Assembly: GCA_050743625.1 (NCBI GenBank)
Contig: JBOGED010000104.1
Location: 1-7,668 of the forward strand
Source of the DNA: JBOGED01 sp050743625
GTDB lineage: Bacteria; Actinomycetota; Nitriliruptoria; Euzebyales; Egibacteraceae
DNA: 7,668 nucleotides
Direction: 5' to 3'
This document shows positions 1 through 5,575 of this stretch, piece after piece. The position numbers were made by a program, and so were the translations under genes. Every line of letters starts with the position of its first letter. Position 1 is the stretch's first letter. Below the pieces are notes generated by a model. That model was not told where the DNA came from and ran no database searches. It saw nothing but the letters and a program-made list of their open reading frames with translations.

Positions 1-2
1 GC

Positions 3-80
3 ACCTATGATTGGAAAGCCGCGCTCAATCAATTCCATATCTACTTTCCCGGGAGGCTTGACAGCATAAGAATAGGATGA
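3..80 (+). CDS. C-terminal tail of a transposase (partial, runs in from the left edge)
   Basis: Frame 3 is open from the left edge to TGA at 78-80 and gives 25 residues containing TYDWKAALNQF and FPGRLDSI. The pattern W-K-x-A-L-N-x-F-x-I-x-F-x-x-R-L resembles the end of IS256/Mutator-family transposases, where a helix of this kind closes the protein a few residues before the stop. Only the tail is present, so no catalytic DDE residues can be checked. Two competing readings exist in the same bases: frame 1 is open to TAA at 67-69, and the minus strand has an ATG at 38 that runs off the edge. I prefer frame 3 because of the motif and the terminal-repeat-like sequence that follows. Confidence 0.35.
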   Translation, partial: TYDWKAALNQFHIYFPGRLDSIRIG

Positions 81-86
81 TAAAGT
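58..86 (+). promoter_or_regulatory. Outward sigma-70/HrdB-like promoter in the IS end
   Basis: A perfect -35 TTGACA (58-63) is followed after 17 bases by TAAAGT (81-86), a four-of-six match to the -10 consensus, in locally AT-rich DNA. Transcription would start near 93 and run rightward into the truncated regulator. Outward promoters in IS ends are known to activate neighbouring genes. Whether this one is active is inference from the sequence only. Confidence 0.45.
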
Positions 87-108
87 ATTAGTAGCAAGTC
101 AGGTCTGA

Positions 109-136
109 GTCACTTACACAGACAATCGACAGGCCC
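109..136 (+). repeat. Candidate IS terminal inverted repeat (one end only)
   Basis: The segment contains CACTTACACAGA and ends GACAGGCCC. Similar TTACACA...GACA...CCC tails are typical of IS256-like ends. Regulator coding sequence starts right behind it. The partner repeat is outside the window, so this rests on resemblance and on position. Confidence 0.4.
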
Positions 137-2809
137 GGCATCGACGCTGCTCAGGCGGCCGAGCTGGCCCGCCTCTTCCCCTCCTTCCCACCCTCGACCA
201 GCCAGACCGGACCACCCGCACTCCAGGTAGAACGCCACCGGGCCTACCGGGCCGTCCGAACCCTGCTGGAAACCTTGAGCAGCCAACAACCGCTGCTGCT
301 GACACTAGACGACCTGATCTGGACCGACCCCGCCTCGATCGAGCTGATCTGTCACCTCCTTGCCCACCAACCTCAGGCCTCACTGCTGCTGGCCCTGGCC
401 TATCGCCCCGCCCAACTCCCCACACGACTGGCCACCACATTGGACACAGCGGCACGCGAAGGCACCGCCGAACGAGTAGAGCTCGGCCCCCTCAGCCCCC
501 GCGACGCCGACACGCTGATCTGGCCCGGCGTCGCACGCGCCACCCGCGAACAGCTCCACCAACACAGCGGCGGCAACCCCTTCTACCTCGAACAGCTCAT
601 CCGCGAAACACAACACCCTCACAACCGCCACATACACGAACCGGCAGGCGTCAGCACCGACGGCGTCCCCGCAGCCGTGCGCAAGGCCCTGGCCAACGAG
701 CTCGATCACCTCTCCACACACGCCCGCATGATGCTGCAGGGCGCAGCCGTGGCGGGCGATCCCTTCGAACACGACCTGGCAGCACACACCGCAACACTGG
801 ACGACACCCAGGCCCTGCCCGCACTCGACGAGCTGCTGGAACGCGATCTCGTCCGATCCCACGCCATCCCCGGACGCTTCCGGTTTCGTCACCCGATCGT
901 ACGCGCGGCCGTCTACGAGACGACCGGCGCCGGCTGGCGTCTGGCCGCCCATGCCCGCATCGCAGCAGCCCTGGGCGCCCGAGGCGCCGCGCCCACCGCC
1001 CGCGCCCACCACATAGAACACTCCGCCAGGCCGGGCGACCAGACCGCCATCGCCGTGCTGACCCAGGCAGGCCAAACCGCAGCACCCCGCGCCCCAGCCA
1101 CGGCAGCCCGCTGGTTCGCCGCCGCCCTACGGCTGCTGACCGACGAGCACGCCGCCCCACAACGACTCGAACTGCACGTCGCCCTGGCAACTGCGCTCGG
1201 CTCCGCCGGACAACTCCACGACAGCCACCTCGCGCTGTGCCGGGCACTAGAGCTGGTCGGCCCCGAACACGCCAGACTCCGCGTCCACCTGATCGCCACC
1301 TGCGCAAACGTCGAACGCATGCTCGGACACCACCACGACGCCCATAACCGCCTCACACACGCCTTGGAGCCACTCGGCAACGATGCCCACTCACCCGAGG
1401 CGGCCACGCTCATGCTCGAACTCGCCGTGGACTCGCTGTTCACTTGCGACTTTGCCGCCTCACGAGCGCGCGCGGTGCAAGCCTGTGGAGTGGCGGAGGG
1501 GATTGGCGATCGGGGGTTGGTCATCGCCGCAACCGGTGTGCTCGCGCTTGCCGGCTACGCCCTGGGCGACACGACCAGCGCCGGAGCGCATCTCGACCAG
1601 GCAGCGGCGCGCCTCGACGAGCTGACCGATGACGAACTCGCCGCGCGCCTCGACGCCGCCTACTACCTGGGATGGGCGGAGCACTGGATGGAACGCCTCG
1701 ATGGCGCGATCCGCCACCTCCAGCGCGGTATCGCCGTGTCACGGGCCACCGGCCAAGGTCATCTCCTCGTGCCCATGATGCTCGGGACTTGCCTGGCGTT
1801 GTCCATGCGCGGCAGGCTCGCAGAGGCAGGAGAGCTGGCCGACGCCGCGGTCGACGCCTCACGCCTGTCTGGCAGTGCGCAAGTGCTGTCTTGGGCGCTG
1901 TGGGTCCGCAGTGCTCTCGCTCTCGTAACCGGCGATTTGCCGGCCGCCCTTGCAGCCGGCCAGGAGAGCGTTGCGCTGGCCCGCACACTGGACTCCTTCC
2001 TGATCTCCGCGACCTACGGCTCGGTCCTCGCTCCGACACTGCTGGAGATCGGCCAGGCCGAGCAGTGCCGTACCGCACTGCTCGCCGCCGTCAGCGCTCC
2101 TGACACGCTTGTCGTGCCCGTCGCGAAATGCGCCTGCTACGCGCTGCTCACCCATGCCGAGCTCGCGCTGGGCCACGTCGAATCAGCACGCGAGTGGTCC
2201 CTCCGCGCCGAGGCCACCGCCCATGGGCTGGGTCTGCGGGTGGTCACCGGCCTGGGACTCCGGGCGAGGGCGGCAGTCCTGCTCGCAGACGGCCAGGCTC
2301 GGCCTTCAGCCAAGGCCGCGCTGGCCGCAGCCGAGCTAGCCGAGGGAACCGGCGCCCGTATCGAAGCAGCTCGCTCGCGGATCCTGGCGGGCCGGGCGCT
2401 TGCCAGCTCAGGTGAGCGCAAAGCGGCCGTGCGCCAGCTGGAGCAGGCCGCAGCCGAGCTCGCCGCCTGCAGCGCTAATCGCTACCACGATCAGGCCGTC
2501 CGTGAGCTGCGCCGCCTCGGGAGCCGGGTGGGCCGCCCGCGCTCCGCAGGTCCCGGCGCGACCCACCCCGGGTCGCTCACCGAACGCGAGCAGGAGATCG
2601 CGGAACTGGTCGTTGCGGGCAAGACCAACCGCGCGATCGCCCGCGCCTTGTACATCAGCGAAAAGACCGTCGAAGCCCACCTGTCTCGCATCTTCACGAA
2701 ACTGGGCATCTCGTCTCGGACCGCGATGGCGAGCATCGTCGTCCGCCACCGAGAACGCGACAGAACCGGTCTGAACCCTGCCCCCGAGGGGGACCTCGCA
2801 TCCCCTTAA
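137..2809 (+). CDS. LAL-type LuxR family transcriptional regulator, 5'-truncated (Walker A missing)
   Basis: This is a large ATP-binding LuxR-family (LAL/MalT-like) regulator. Such proteins commonly act as pathway-specific activators of specialised-metabolite clusters. The frame is open from 95 (in-frame TAG at 92-94), but regulator-like codons begin only at about 137. There are roughly 46 residues before a TTG at 275, then 844 residues to TAA. A Walker B motif (LLLTLDDLIW) sits just after the TTG. Later come the STAND/AAA-type sensor region (SGGNPFYLEQLIRE), a long alanine- and leucine-rich helical-repeat (TPR-like) middle, and a C-terminal GerE helix-turn-helix at about residues 768-826 counted from the TTG (LTEREQEIAELV, NRAIARALYISEKTVEAHL, TKLG). 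The Walker A loop and first N-terminal helices, roughly 70-80 residues, are absent and are replaced by IS-like DNA. No start codon with a ribosome site is visible between 95 and 275. It is probably a 5'-truncated pseudogene, although the DNA-binding domain is intact and could be expressed from the IS promoter. Confidence 0.85.
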   Translation, partial: GIDAAQAAELARLFPSFPPSTSQTGPPALQVERHRAYRAVRTLLETLSSQQPLLLTLDDLIWTDPASIELICHLLAHQPQASLLLALAYRPAQLPTRLATTLDTAAREGTAERVELGPLSPRDADTLIWPGVARATREQLHQHSGGNPFYLEQLIRETQHPHNRHIHEPAGVSTDGVPAAVRKALANELDHLSTHARMMLQGAAVAGDPFEHDLAAHTATLDDTQALPALDELLERDLVRSHAIPGRFRFRHPIVRAAVYETTGAGWRLAAHARIAAALGARGAAPTARAHHIEHSARPGDQTAIAVLTQAGQTAAPRAPATAARWFAAALRLLTDEHAAPQRLELHVALATALGSAGQLHDSHLALCRALELVGPEHARLRVHLIATCANVERMLGHHHDAHNRLTHALEPLGNDAHSPEAATLMLELAVDSLFTCDFAASRARAVQACGVAEGIGDRGLVIAATGVLALAGYALGDTTSAGAHLDQAAARLDELTDDELAARLDAAYYLGWAEHWMERLDGAIRHLQRGIAVSRATGQGHLLVPMMLGTCLALSMRGRLAEAGELADAAVDASRLSGSAQVLSWALWVRSALALVTGDLPAALAAGQESVALARTLDSFLISATYGSVLAPTLLEIGQAEQCRTALLAAVSAPDTLVVPVAKCACYALLTHAELALGHVESAREWSLRAEATAHGLGLRVVTGLGLRARAAVLLADGQARPSAKAALAAAELAEGTGARIEAARSRILAGRALASSGERKAAVRQLEQAAAELAACSANRYHDQAVRELRRLGSRVGRPRSAGPGATHPGSLTEREQEIAELVVAGKTNRAIARALYISEKTVEAHLSRIFTKLGISSRTAMASIVVRHRERDRTGLNPAPEGDLASP

Positions 2810-2975
2810 GGGACCAGCTCTGCCCTGCTGCCCCTCGTATCTGGGTTCACGAGCCAGGATTTCCCCAATGCCCCGCCCGCGACATGGACTGCAAGCTCGA
2901 GCCTGGTCGGCACAGCGGGTCCTCACACACTGTCGCTCCCAGCCTCCATGGATTCCATCCGTCACGGCTGTTGGG
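2810..2975 (+). promoter_or_regulatory. Leader region upstream of the peptide operon
   Basis: This 166-base gap separates the regulator stop from the peptide gene's ribosome site and must hold the operon promoter if the operon is independently transcribed. I see no convincing -35/-10 pair. A short near-palindrome, ATGGATTCCAT (2948-2958, 5-bp arms around one base), lies about 18 bases before the ribosome site and could be an operator. That is only a suggestion. Confidence 0.25.
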
Positions 2976-2983
2976 AGGAGGTG
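2976..2983 (+). promoter_or_regulatory. Strong ribosome binding site that fixes the peptide start
   Basis: AGGAGGTG is a full match to the anti-Shine-Dalgarno sequence and ends six bases before GTG at 2990. The in-frame GTG at 2981 overlaps the site itself and so cannot be the start. ATG at 2985 is out of frame and stops after two codons. Confidence 0.8.
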
Positions 2984-2989
2984 AATGAA

Positions 2990-3067
2990 GTGAAGAAGGT
3001 TTCGATCATCGTTCGTCGGCTCGAGAAGGTGGAGACGACTCTGGCGCGCTGCCCTAGTTGCGGCTAG
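2990..3067 (+). CDS. Short RiPP-like precursor peptide ending in CPSCG
   Basis: This encodes 25 residues. A basic, helix-prone first part (KKVSIIVRRLEKVE, residues 2-15) has alternating hydrophobic and charged residues. A short linker leads to the C-terminus RCPSCG, with Cys21, Cys24 and a final Gly25 before TAG. The ideal ribosome site, the size, and the position just ahead of an RRE-containing ThiF-like enzyme and a membrane protease all fit a RiPP precursor with an N-terminal leader and a tiny C-terminal core. E1-like enzymes activate C-terminal carboxylates (the Gly-Gly end of ThiS/MoaD, the Asn end of the microcin C peptide), so a terminal Gly is suggestive. I do not recognise a named family. 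The alternative is a regulatory leader peptide acting with the stem-loop downstream. The product's structure and activity are unknown. Confidence 0.7.
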   Translation: MKKVSIIVRRLEKVETTLARCPSCG

Positions 3068-3078
3068 GCGACTGAAAG

Positions 3079-3117
3079 GGTGGCCAGGGGACTGCGTGTG
3101 CCAGCCCCCTGGCCACC
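3079..3117 (+). terminator. Strong stem-loop between peptide and enzyme genes (attenuator or processing hairpin)
   Basis: GGTGGCCAGGGG (3079-3090) pairs perfectly with CCCCTGGCCACC (3106-3117). Inside it, past one A-C mismatch, CTG (3092-3094) pairs with CAG (3102-3104), leaving a 7-base loop. It starts 11 bases after the peptide stop. No run of T follows, so it is unlikely to be a full intrinsic terminator. A partial terminator or an mRNA-stabilising hairpin that keeps peptide output above enzyme output is the natural reading in a precursor-enzyme operon. Confidence 0.65.
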
Positions 3118-3150
3118 GGTCTTGTCAGTATTACCAAACAGGATTACCTA

Positions 3151-3801
3151 ATGAGGCGACCTCGGATCAAGAGCGTTCATAGTCCGGTCCGTTTTGCGAA
3201 CGGAATTATCCGAATCGGCACGGTCCAGTACGGGGTCGGATCGGAGGTGCAAGACGACCACGAGGGGCTGGTCTGGAAGCTCCTCGGCTTGATGGACGGC
3301 ACCCGAACCGTCGACGCGATCGTGACGCAAATGGTGCGCGATCACCGCGGCCTCGATCCGGGGAGCGTGAGAGCAGCACTGGCTGCGTTGAGCAAGGCCG
3401 GGTTCGTCGAGGACGCGGGTGCCGGCATCCCTGAGTCCCTGAGCGAGCACGAGACCGAACGCTACGCGACGAACATCCGGTACTTCGCCTGGGTCGACGA
3501 TCAACCACGGGAATCGCCTTACGAGCTACAGCGCCGCCTCAAGGCGGCGCGGGTGACCGTCCTCGGGCTCGGAGGCACAGGCTGTGCGGTAGCGATGAGT
3601 CTCGTCGCCGCCGGCGTCGGCGCGGTGCGCTGCGTCGACCACGACGTGATCGAAGCCTCCAACTTGAGCCGGCAGCTCCTCTACACCGAGCAGGACATCG
3701 GGTCGCCGAAGAGCGAGGCAGCGGTGCGCCGGCTCCGGCGGCTGAACCCCCATGTCGCCGTCGAGGGGATGCCACTTCACGTGACACGTGACCTCCGCTG
3801 A
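3151..3801 (+). CDS. N-terminal half of the split E1-like enzyme
   Basis: This is a 216-residue frame carrying the RRE-like domain and the nucleotide-binding half (GLGGTG, DHD, NLSRQ). It ends after four residues encoded past the duplicated heptamer (RDLR). It lacks the catalytic Asp and all four zinc cysteines, so it should not adenylate by itself. It could still bind the peptide leader as a stand-alone RRE-type partner if the fold is stable. Confidence 0.7.
   Translation: MRRPRIKSVHSPVRFANGIIRIGTVQYGVGSEVQDDHEGLVWKLLGLMDGTRTVDAIVTQMVRDHRGLDPGSVRAALAALSKAGFVEDAGAGIPESLSEHETERYATNIRYFAWVDDQPRESPYELQRRLKAARVTVLGLGGTGCAVAMSLVAAGVGAVRCVDHDVIEASNLSRQLLYTEQDIGSPKSEAAVRRLRRLNPHVAVEGMPLHVTRDLR
3778..3791 (+). 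repeat. Perfect 7-bp tandem duplication causing the frameshift
   Basis: CACGTGA occurs twice back to back (3778-3784 and 3785-3791). Seven bases shift the frame by +1, exactly the offset between the two enzyme halves. Removing either copy restores His-Val-Thr-Ser-Ala-Asp-Asp. The unit begins with the self-complementary hexamer CACGTG. Confidence 0.85.
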
Positions 3802-4297
3802 CGATGTCGTGACGTTGATGCAAGGGTGCGATCTTCTGATCCTGTGCGCGGACCAGCCGCACCCCGATATCCAGCTTTGGACCAACGAGGCGGCGCTGCG
3901 CACTGCGACCCCCTGGACGATCTGCCTCTACACCGGACCGATGATGGTGACGGGAATCTTCATTCCCCGCCAGACGCCCTGTTATCGATGCTACCTCGAG
4001 ACCGAGCCTACTCTGCTCGTCTCCGAAAGTGGGGAGCGGGGTGAAGCGCTCTTCGCCCCCGCTGGCAACGCAGTCATCGCCCCGAGCGCCAATCTCACAG
4101 GTCATTTGGGTGCGCTCGACGCGATCTATTTCCTGACCGGCTTGAAGGCACAAACGGTAGGTCGTGTCTTCCACCAAAACCTCATGATCTACGACCACCA
4201 TTACTACATCGAGCCGTCGTTCTCGCATAGCTGCCCGGCGTGTGGTCCGCACGAGCTCGGAGCCAGGGCGGCCCTGGCCACCGCGACCTCACCCTGA
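3788..4297 (+). CDS. C-terminal half of the split E1-like enzyme
   Basis: This 169-residue frame starts at a GTG inside the second heptamer copy and overlaps the first half by 14 bases. It has the conserved Asp (CADQP, residue 22), CYRC (65, 68) and CPACGPH (149-155), but no nucleotide-binding loop. No ribosome site lies at a usable distance from the GTG; the nearest purine-rich stretch, GAGGGG, is about 18 bases away. Expression would therefore depend on translational coupling or frameshifting. It ends 17 bases before the protease gene. Confidence 0.65.
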   Translation: MTSADDVVTLMQGCDLLILCADQPHPDIQLWTNEAALRTATPWTICLYTGPMMVTGIFIPRQTPCYRCYLETEPTLLVSESGERGEALFAPAGNAVIAPSANLTGHLGALDAIYFLTGLKAQTVGRVFHQNLMIYDHHYYIEPSFSHSCPACGPHELGARAALATATSP

Positions 4298-4314
4298 CCA
4301 CGGAGGTGCTGACT

Positions 4315-5553
4315 GTGTCATCGCTCGACATCCGTACCCGTATTCGGATGTACCCACTCGTCGTCCGTGAGGAGGAGGGCGAGTATGTGATCGGCCGCAT
4401 GGACACCGGTGAGTTCGTCGCCCTGCCCGAGTTAGGTAAACAGGCCGTCGAGCTGCTCGGTAGCGATCGGACACTGGCTGAGGTAGAGAGCCTGCTCGAG
4501 CAGGAACATGGTGCAGCGGTCGACCTGGCAGAGTTCGTGGAGCAGCTGATTGGCTTGGGATTCGTCGAGTCGGTGAACGGCGCCCGCCTCGATCGCGGCG
4601 AGGCTTTCCGGCCATCTTTGTCGTGGCTACGCGCAGAGCACGTCCGTTGGGTCTTCACCTGGCCGGTCGCGGCCGGATATGCAGCGCTCCTGACAACCGC
4701 GGCCGTCATGTTGATCACAAATCCCGATTTGCTGCCTAACTATCGAAACTTTTTCTGGATGCCGCGGACCAGTATTGTCATCGCCGCCAATACCGCCATG
4801 TTTCTCGGAGTGATGGCGGTTCACGAGTTCGCGCACCTGGCGGCTGCCCGTTCGCGTGAGGTGCCGGCGCGGATCACCTTCGGGACCAGGCTGTACTCCC
4901 TGGTCGCCCAGACGGAGGTGCCTGCCCTTTGGGCTCTACCGAGGCGCCAGCGTTACCGCGTCTATCTGGCCGGCATGGCGTCTGACCTTGCGTTGCTCGC
5001 GCTCGCCCTCATCGTGGCGAATATGGTCCCTACGTTGCGTGGGCTGTTCGGCGCGTTGGCCGTGATATTGCTCATCGGCCTGGCTTCGCAGCTGCAGCTC
5101 TATACAAGGACCGATCTGTACCTCGTGCTGGCGGACCTCGCAAAGGCGAAGAACCTTTACCAAGACGCGGCGGTCCACGCTCGCGCGCGCGTGCGCAGCG
5201 TGTGGAATCGTCTGAATCGTTTGAATCGGGCGTCCCAGGAGCAGCGCCCCGACGCGCTCGCGTCGTTGTCGGATCGCGAGCGATCAGTCGTCCGAGCATA
5301 TGTCCCGTTCATGATCACCGGATCAGCGCTGGCCCTGGGACTTTATGCATGGTACGGCCTGCCGATCCTCTACCACACGTTGCTTCAGGGCGCTGGCGCT
5401 TTACGGAGCGGGCTGGCTGCCGGGCGGATCACCGACATTACCGACGGCATCCTCACCCTCGGCGTCGAAGCTGGATTGCAAATCGTCTTTATCCGCCAAC
5501 TTCTGCGAGGACGGCGCGACCGCATCCGGCGGCTTCGTGAGCGTCTTGGCTGA
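4315..5553 (+). CDS. Membrane M50 (site-2-type) metalloprotease with N-terminal PqqD-like domain
   Basis: The GTG at 4315 is chosen because GGAGGTG (4302-4308) sits six bases upstream; this gives 412 residues. Residues ~8-88 are PqqD/RRE-like (YVIGRMDTGEFVALPELG..AVELL, then AEVESLLEQ and LIGLGFVES), matching leader-binding domains of peptide-maturation proteins. The membrane part has about six hydrophobic segments (~114-136, 153-178, 222-240, 244-262, 329-353, 374-396). HEFAH at 170-174 is the HExxH zinc motif, and Asp267 in TDLYLVLAD is a likely third ligand, as in YydH-type peptide-maturation proteases. A charged, cytosolic-looking loop (~275-325) lies between hydrophobic blocks. Inferred role: cleavage of the modified peptide, or its leader, at the inner face of the membrane. 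The 17-base gap to the E1-like gene and 22-base gap to the next gene indicate an operon. Frame, motifs and length look intact. Confidence 0.85.
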   Translation: MSSLDIRTRIRMYPLVVREEEGEYVIGRMDTGEFVALPELGKQAVELLGSDRTLAEVESLLEQEHGAAVDLAEFVEQLIGLGFVESVNGARLDRGEAFRPSLSWLRAEHVRWVFTWPVAAGYAALLTTAAVMLITNPDLLPNYRNFFWMPRTSIVIAANTAMFLGVMAVHEFAHLAAARSREVPARITFGTRLYSLVAQTEVPALWALPRRQRYRVYLAGMASDLALLALALIVANMVPTLRGLFGALAVILLIGLASQLQLYTRTDLYLVLADLAKAKNLYQDAAVHARARVRSVWNRLNRLNRASQEQRPDALASLSDRERSVVRAYVPFMITGSALALGLYAWYGLPILYHTLLQGAGALRSGLAAGRITDITDGILTLGVEAGLQIVFIRQLLRGRRDRIRRLRERLG

Positions 5554-5575
5554 CAGATACCATGTGGAGCTAGCC

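Larger units (their letters stand above)
1..136 (+). mobile_element. Right end of an insertion sequence, probably IS256/Mutator family
   Basis: This stretch is clearly AT-richer than everything to its right. It contains a short reading frame resembling a transposase C-terminus (3-80), then a tail ending GTCACTTACACAGAC...GACAGGCCC (109-136). That tail resembles, from memory of the family, the inner and outer parts of IS256-type terminal repeats. GC-rich LAL regulator codons begin directly after it, at about 137, in the middle of that gene's ATPase domain. The simplest reading is an element inserted in the regulator gene. The exact boundary is inferred, because the other end and the target duplication lie outside the window. 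The alternative is a deletion junction with unrelated AT-rich DNA. Confidence 0.5.
3151..4297 (+). pseudogene. ThiF/MoeB-like E1 adenylating enzyme with N-terminal RRE-like domain, split by a 7-bp duplication
   Basis: Read across the frameshift, this is a 379-residue E1-like protein, about the usual length for ThiF/Ocin-ThiF proteins of peptide clusters. Residues ~15-88 form a PqqD/RRE-like winged-helix region (LLGLMDGTRTVDAIV), the part that normally grips a precursor leader. The adenylation domain follows: GLGGTG (139-144), DHD (163-165), NLSRQ (171-175) and Lys187. After the break come CADQP with the Mg-binding Asp at 232, the TPW...GP segment, and zinc-ligand pairs CYRC (275, 278) and CPAC (359, 362). 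Expected chemistry is ATP-dependent adenylation of a peptide carboxylate. Two copies of CACGTGA at 3778-3791 shift the frame by +1; removing one gives ...PLHVTSADDV... with no gap. The ATG at 3151 has AGGA seven bases upstream. The inactivation could be real, reversible slippage, or a sequencing error. Confidence 0.8.

Noticed and set aside
1..38. Minus-strand ATG at 38 giving MELIERGFPIIGA and running off the left edge
   Set aside because: Only 12 complete codons are visible, with a weak ribosome site. The plus-strand transposase-like tail plus terminal-repeat-like sequence explains the region better, but the reading is not excluded.
380..1524. Long minus-strand open frames overlapping the regulator
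   Set aside because: They are antisense to a convincing LAL gene, are Arg/Gly/Ala/Ser-rich, and carry no recognisable motif. This is expected from high-GC antisense frames.
2781..2792. CCCCCGAGGGGG as a terminator of the regulator gene
   Set aside because: It lies inside the coding sequence, has a two-base loop, and no T-run follows.
3539..4252. 237-residue minus-strand open frame across the E1-like gene
   Set aside because: The plus strand carries clear E1 motifs in both halves. The antisense product has low-complexity Arg/Gly/Ser stretches and no family resemblance.
3788..4297. The E1-like enzyme as a genuine two-subunit design with overlapping genes
   Set aside because: The junction is explained exactly by a 7-bp tandem duplication, the second frame has no ribosome site, and the split falls inside the adenylation fold between essential motifs.
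4240..4314. Earlier GTG start for the M50 protease overlapping the E1-like gene
   Set aside because: No ribosome site precedes 4240. GGAGGTG is correctly spaced for the GTG at 4315, where the PqqD-like domain begins.
5345..5575. N-terminal extension of the beta-helix gene inside the protease gene
   Set aside because: It would overlap the protease by over 200 bases and bury the signal sequence. The ATG at 5576 has a ribosome site and begins a proper export signal.
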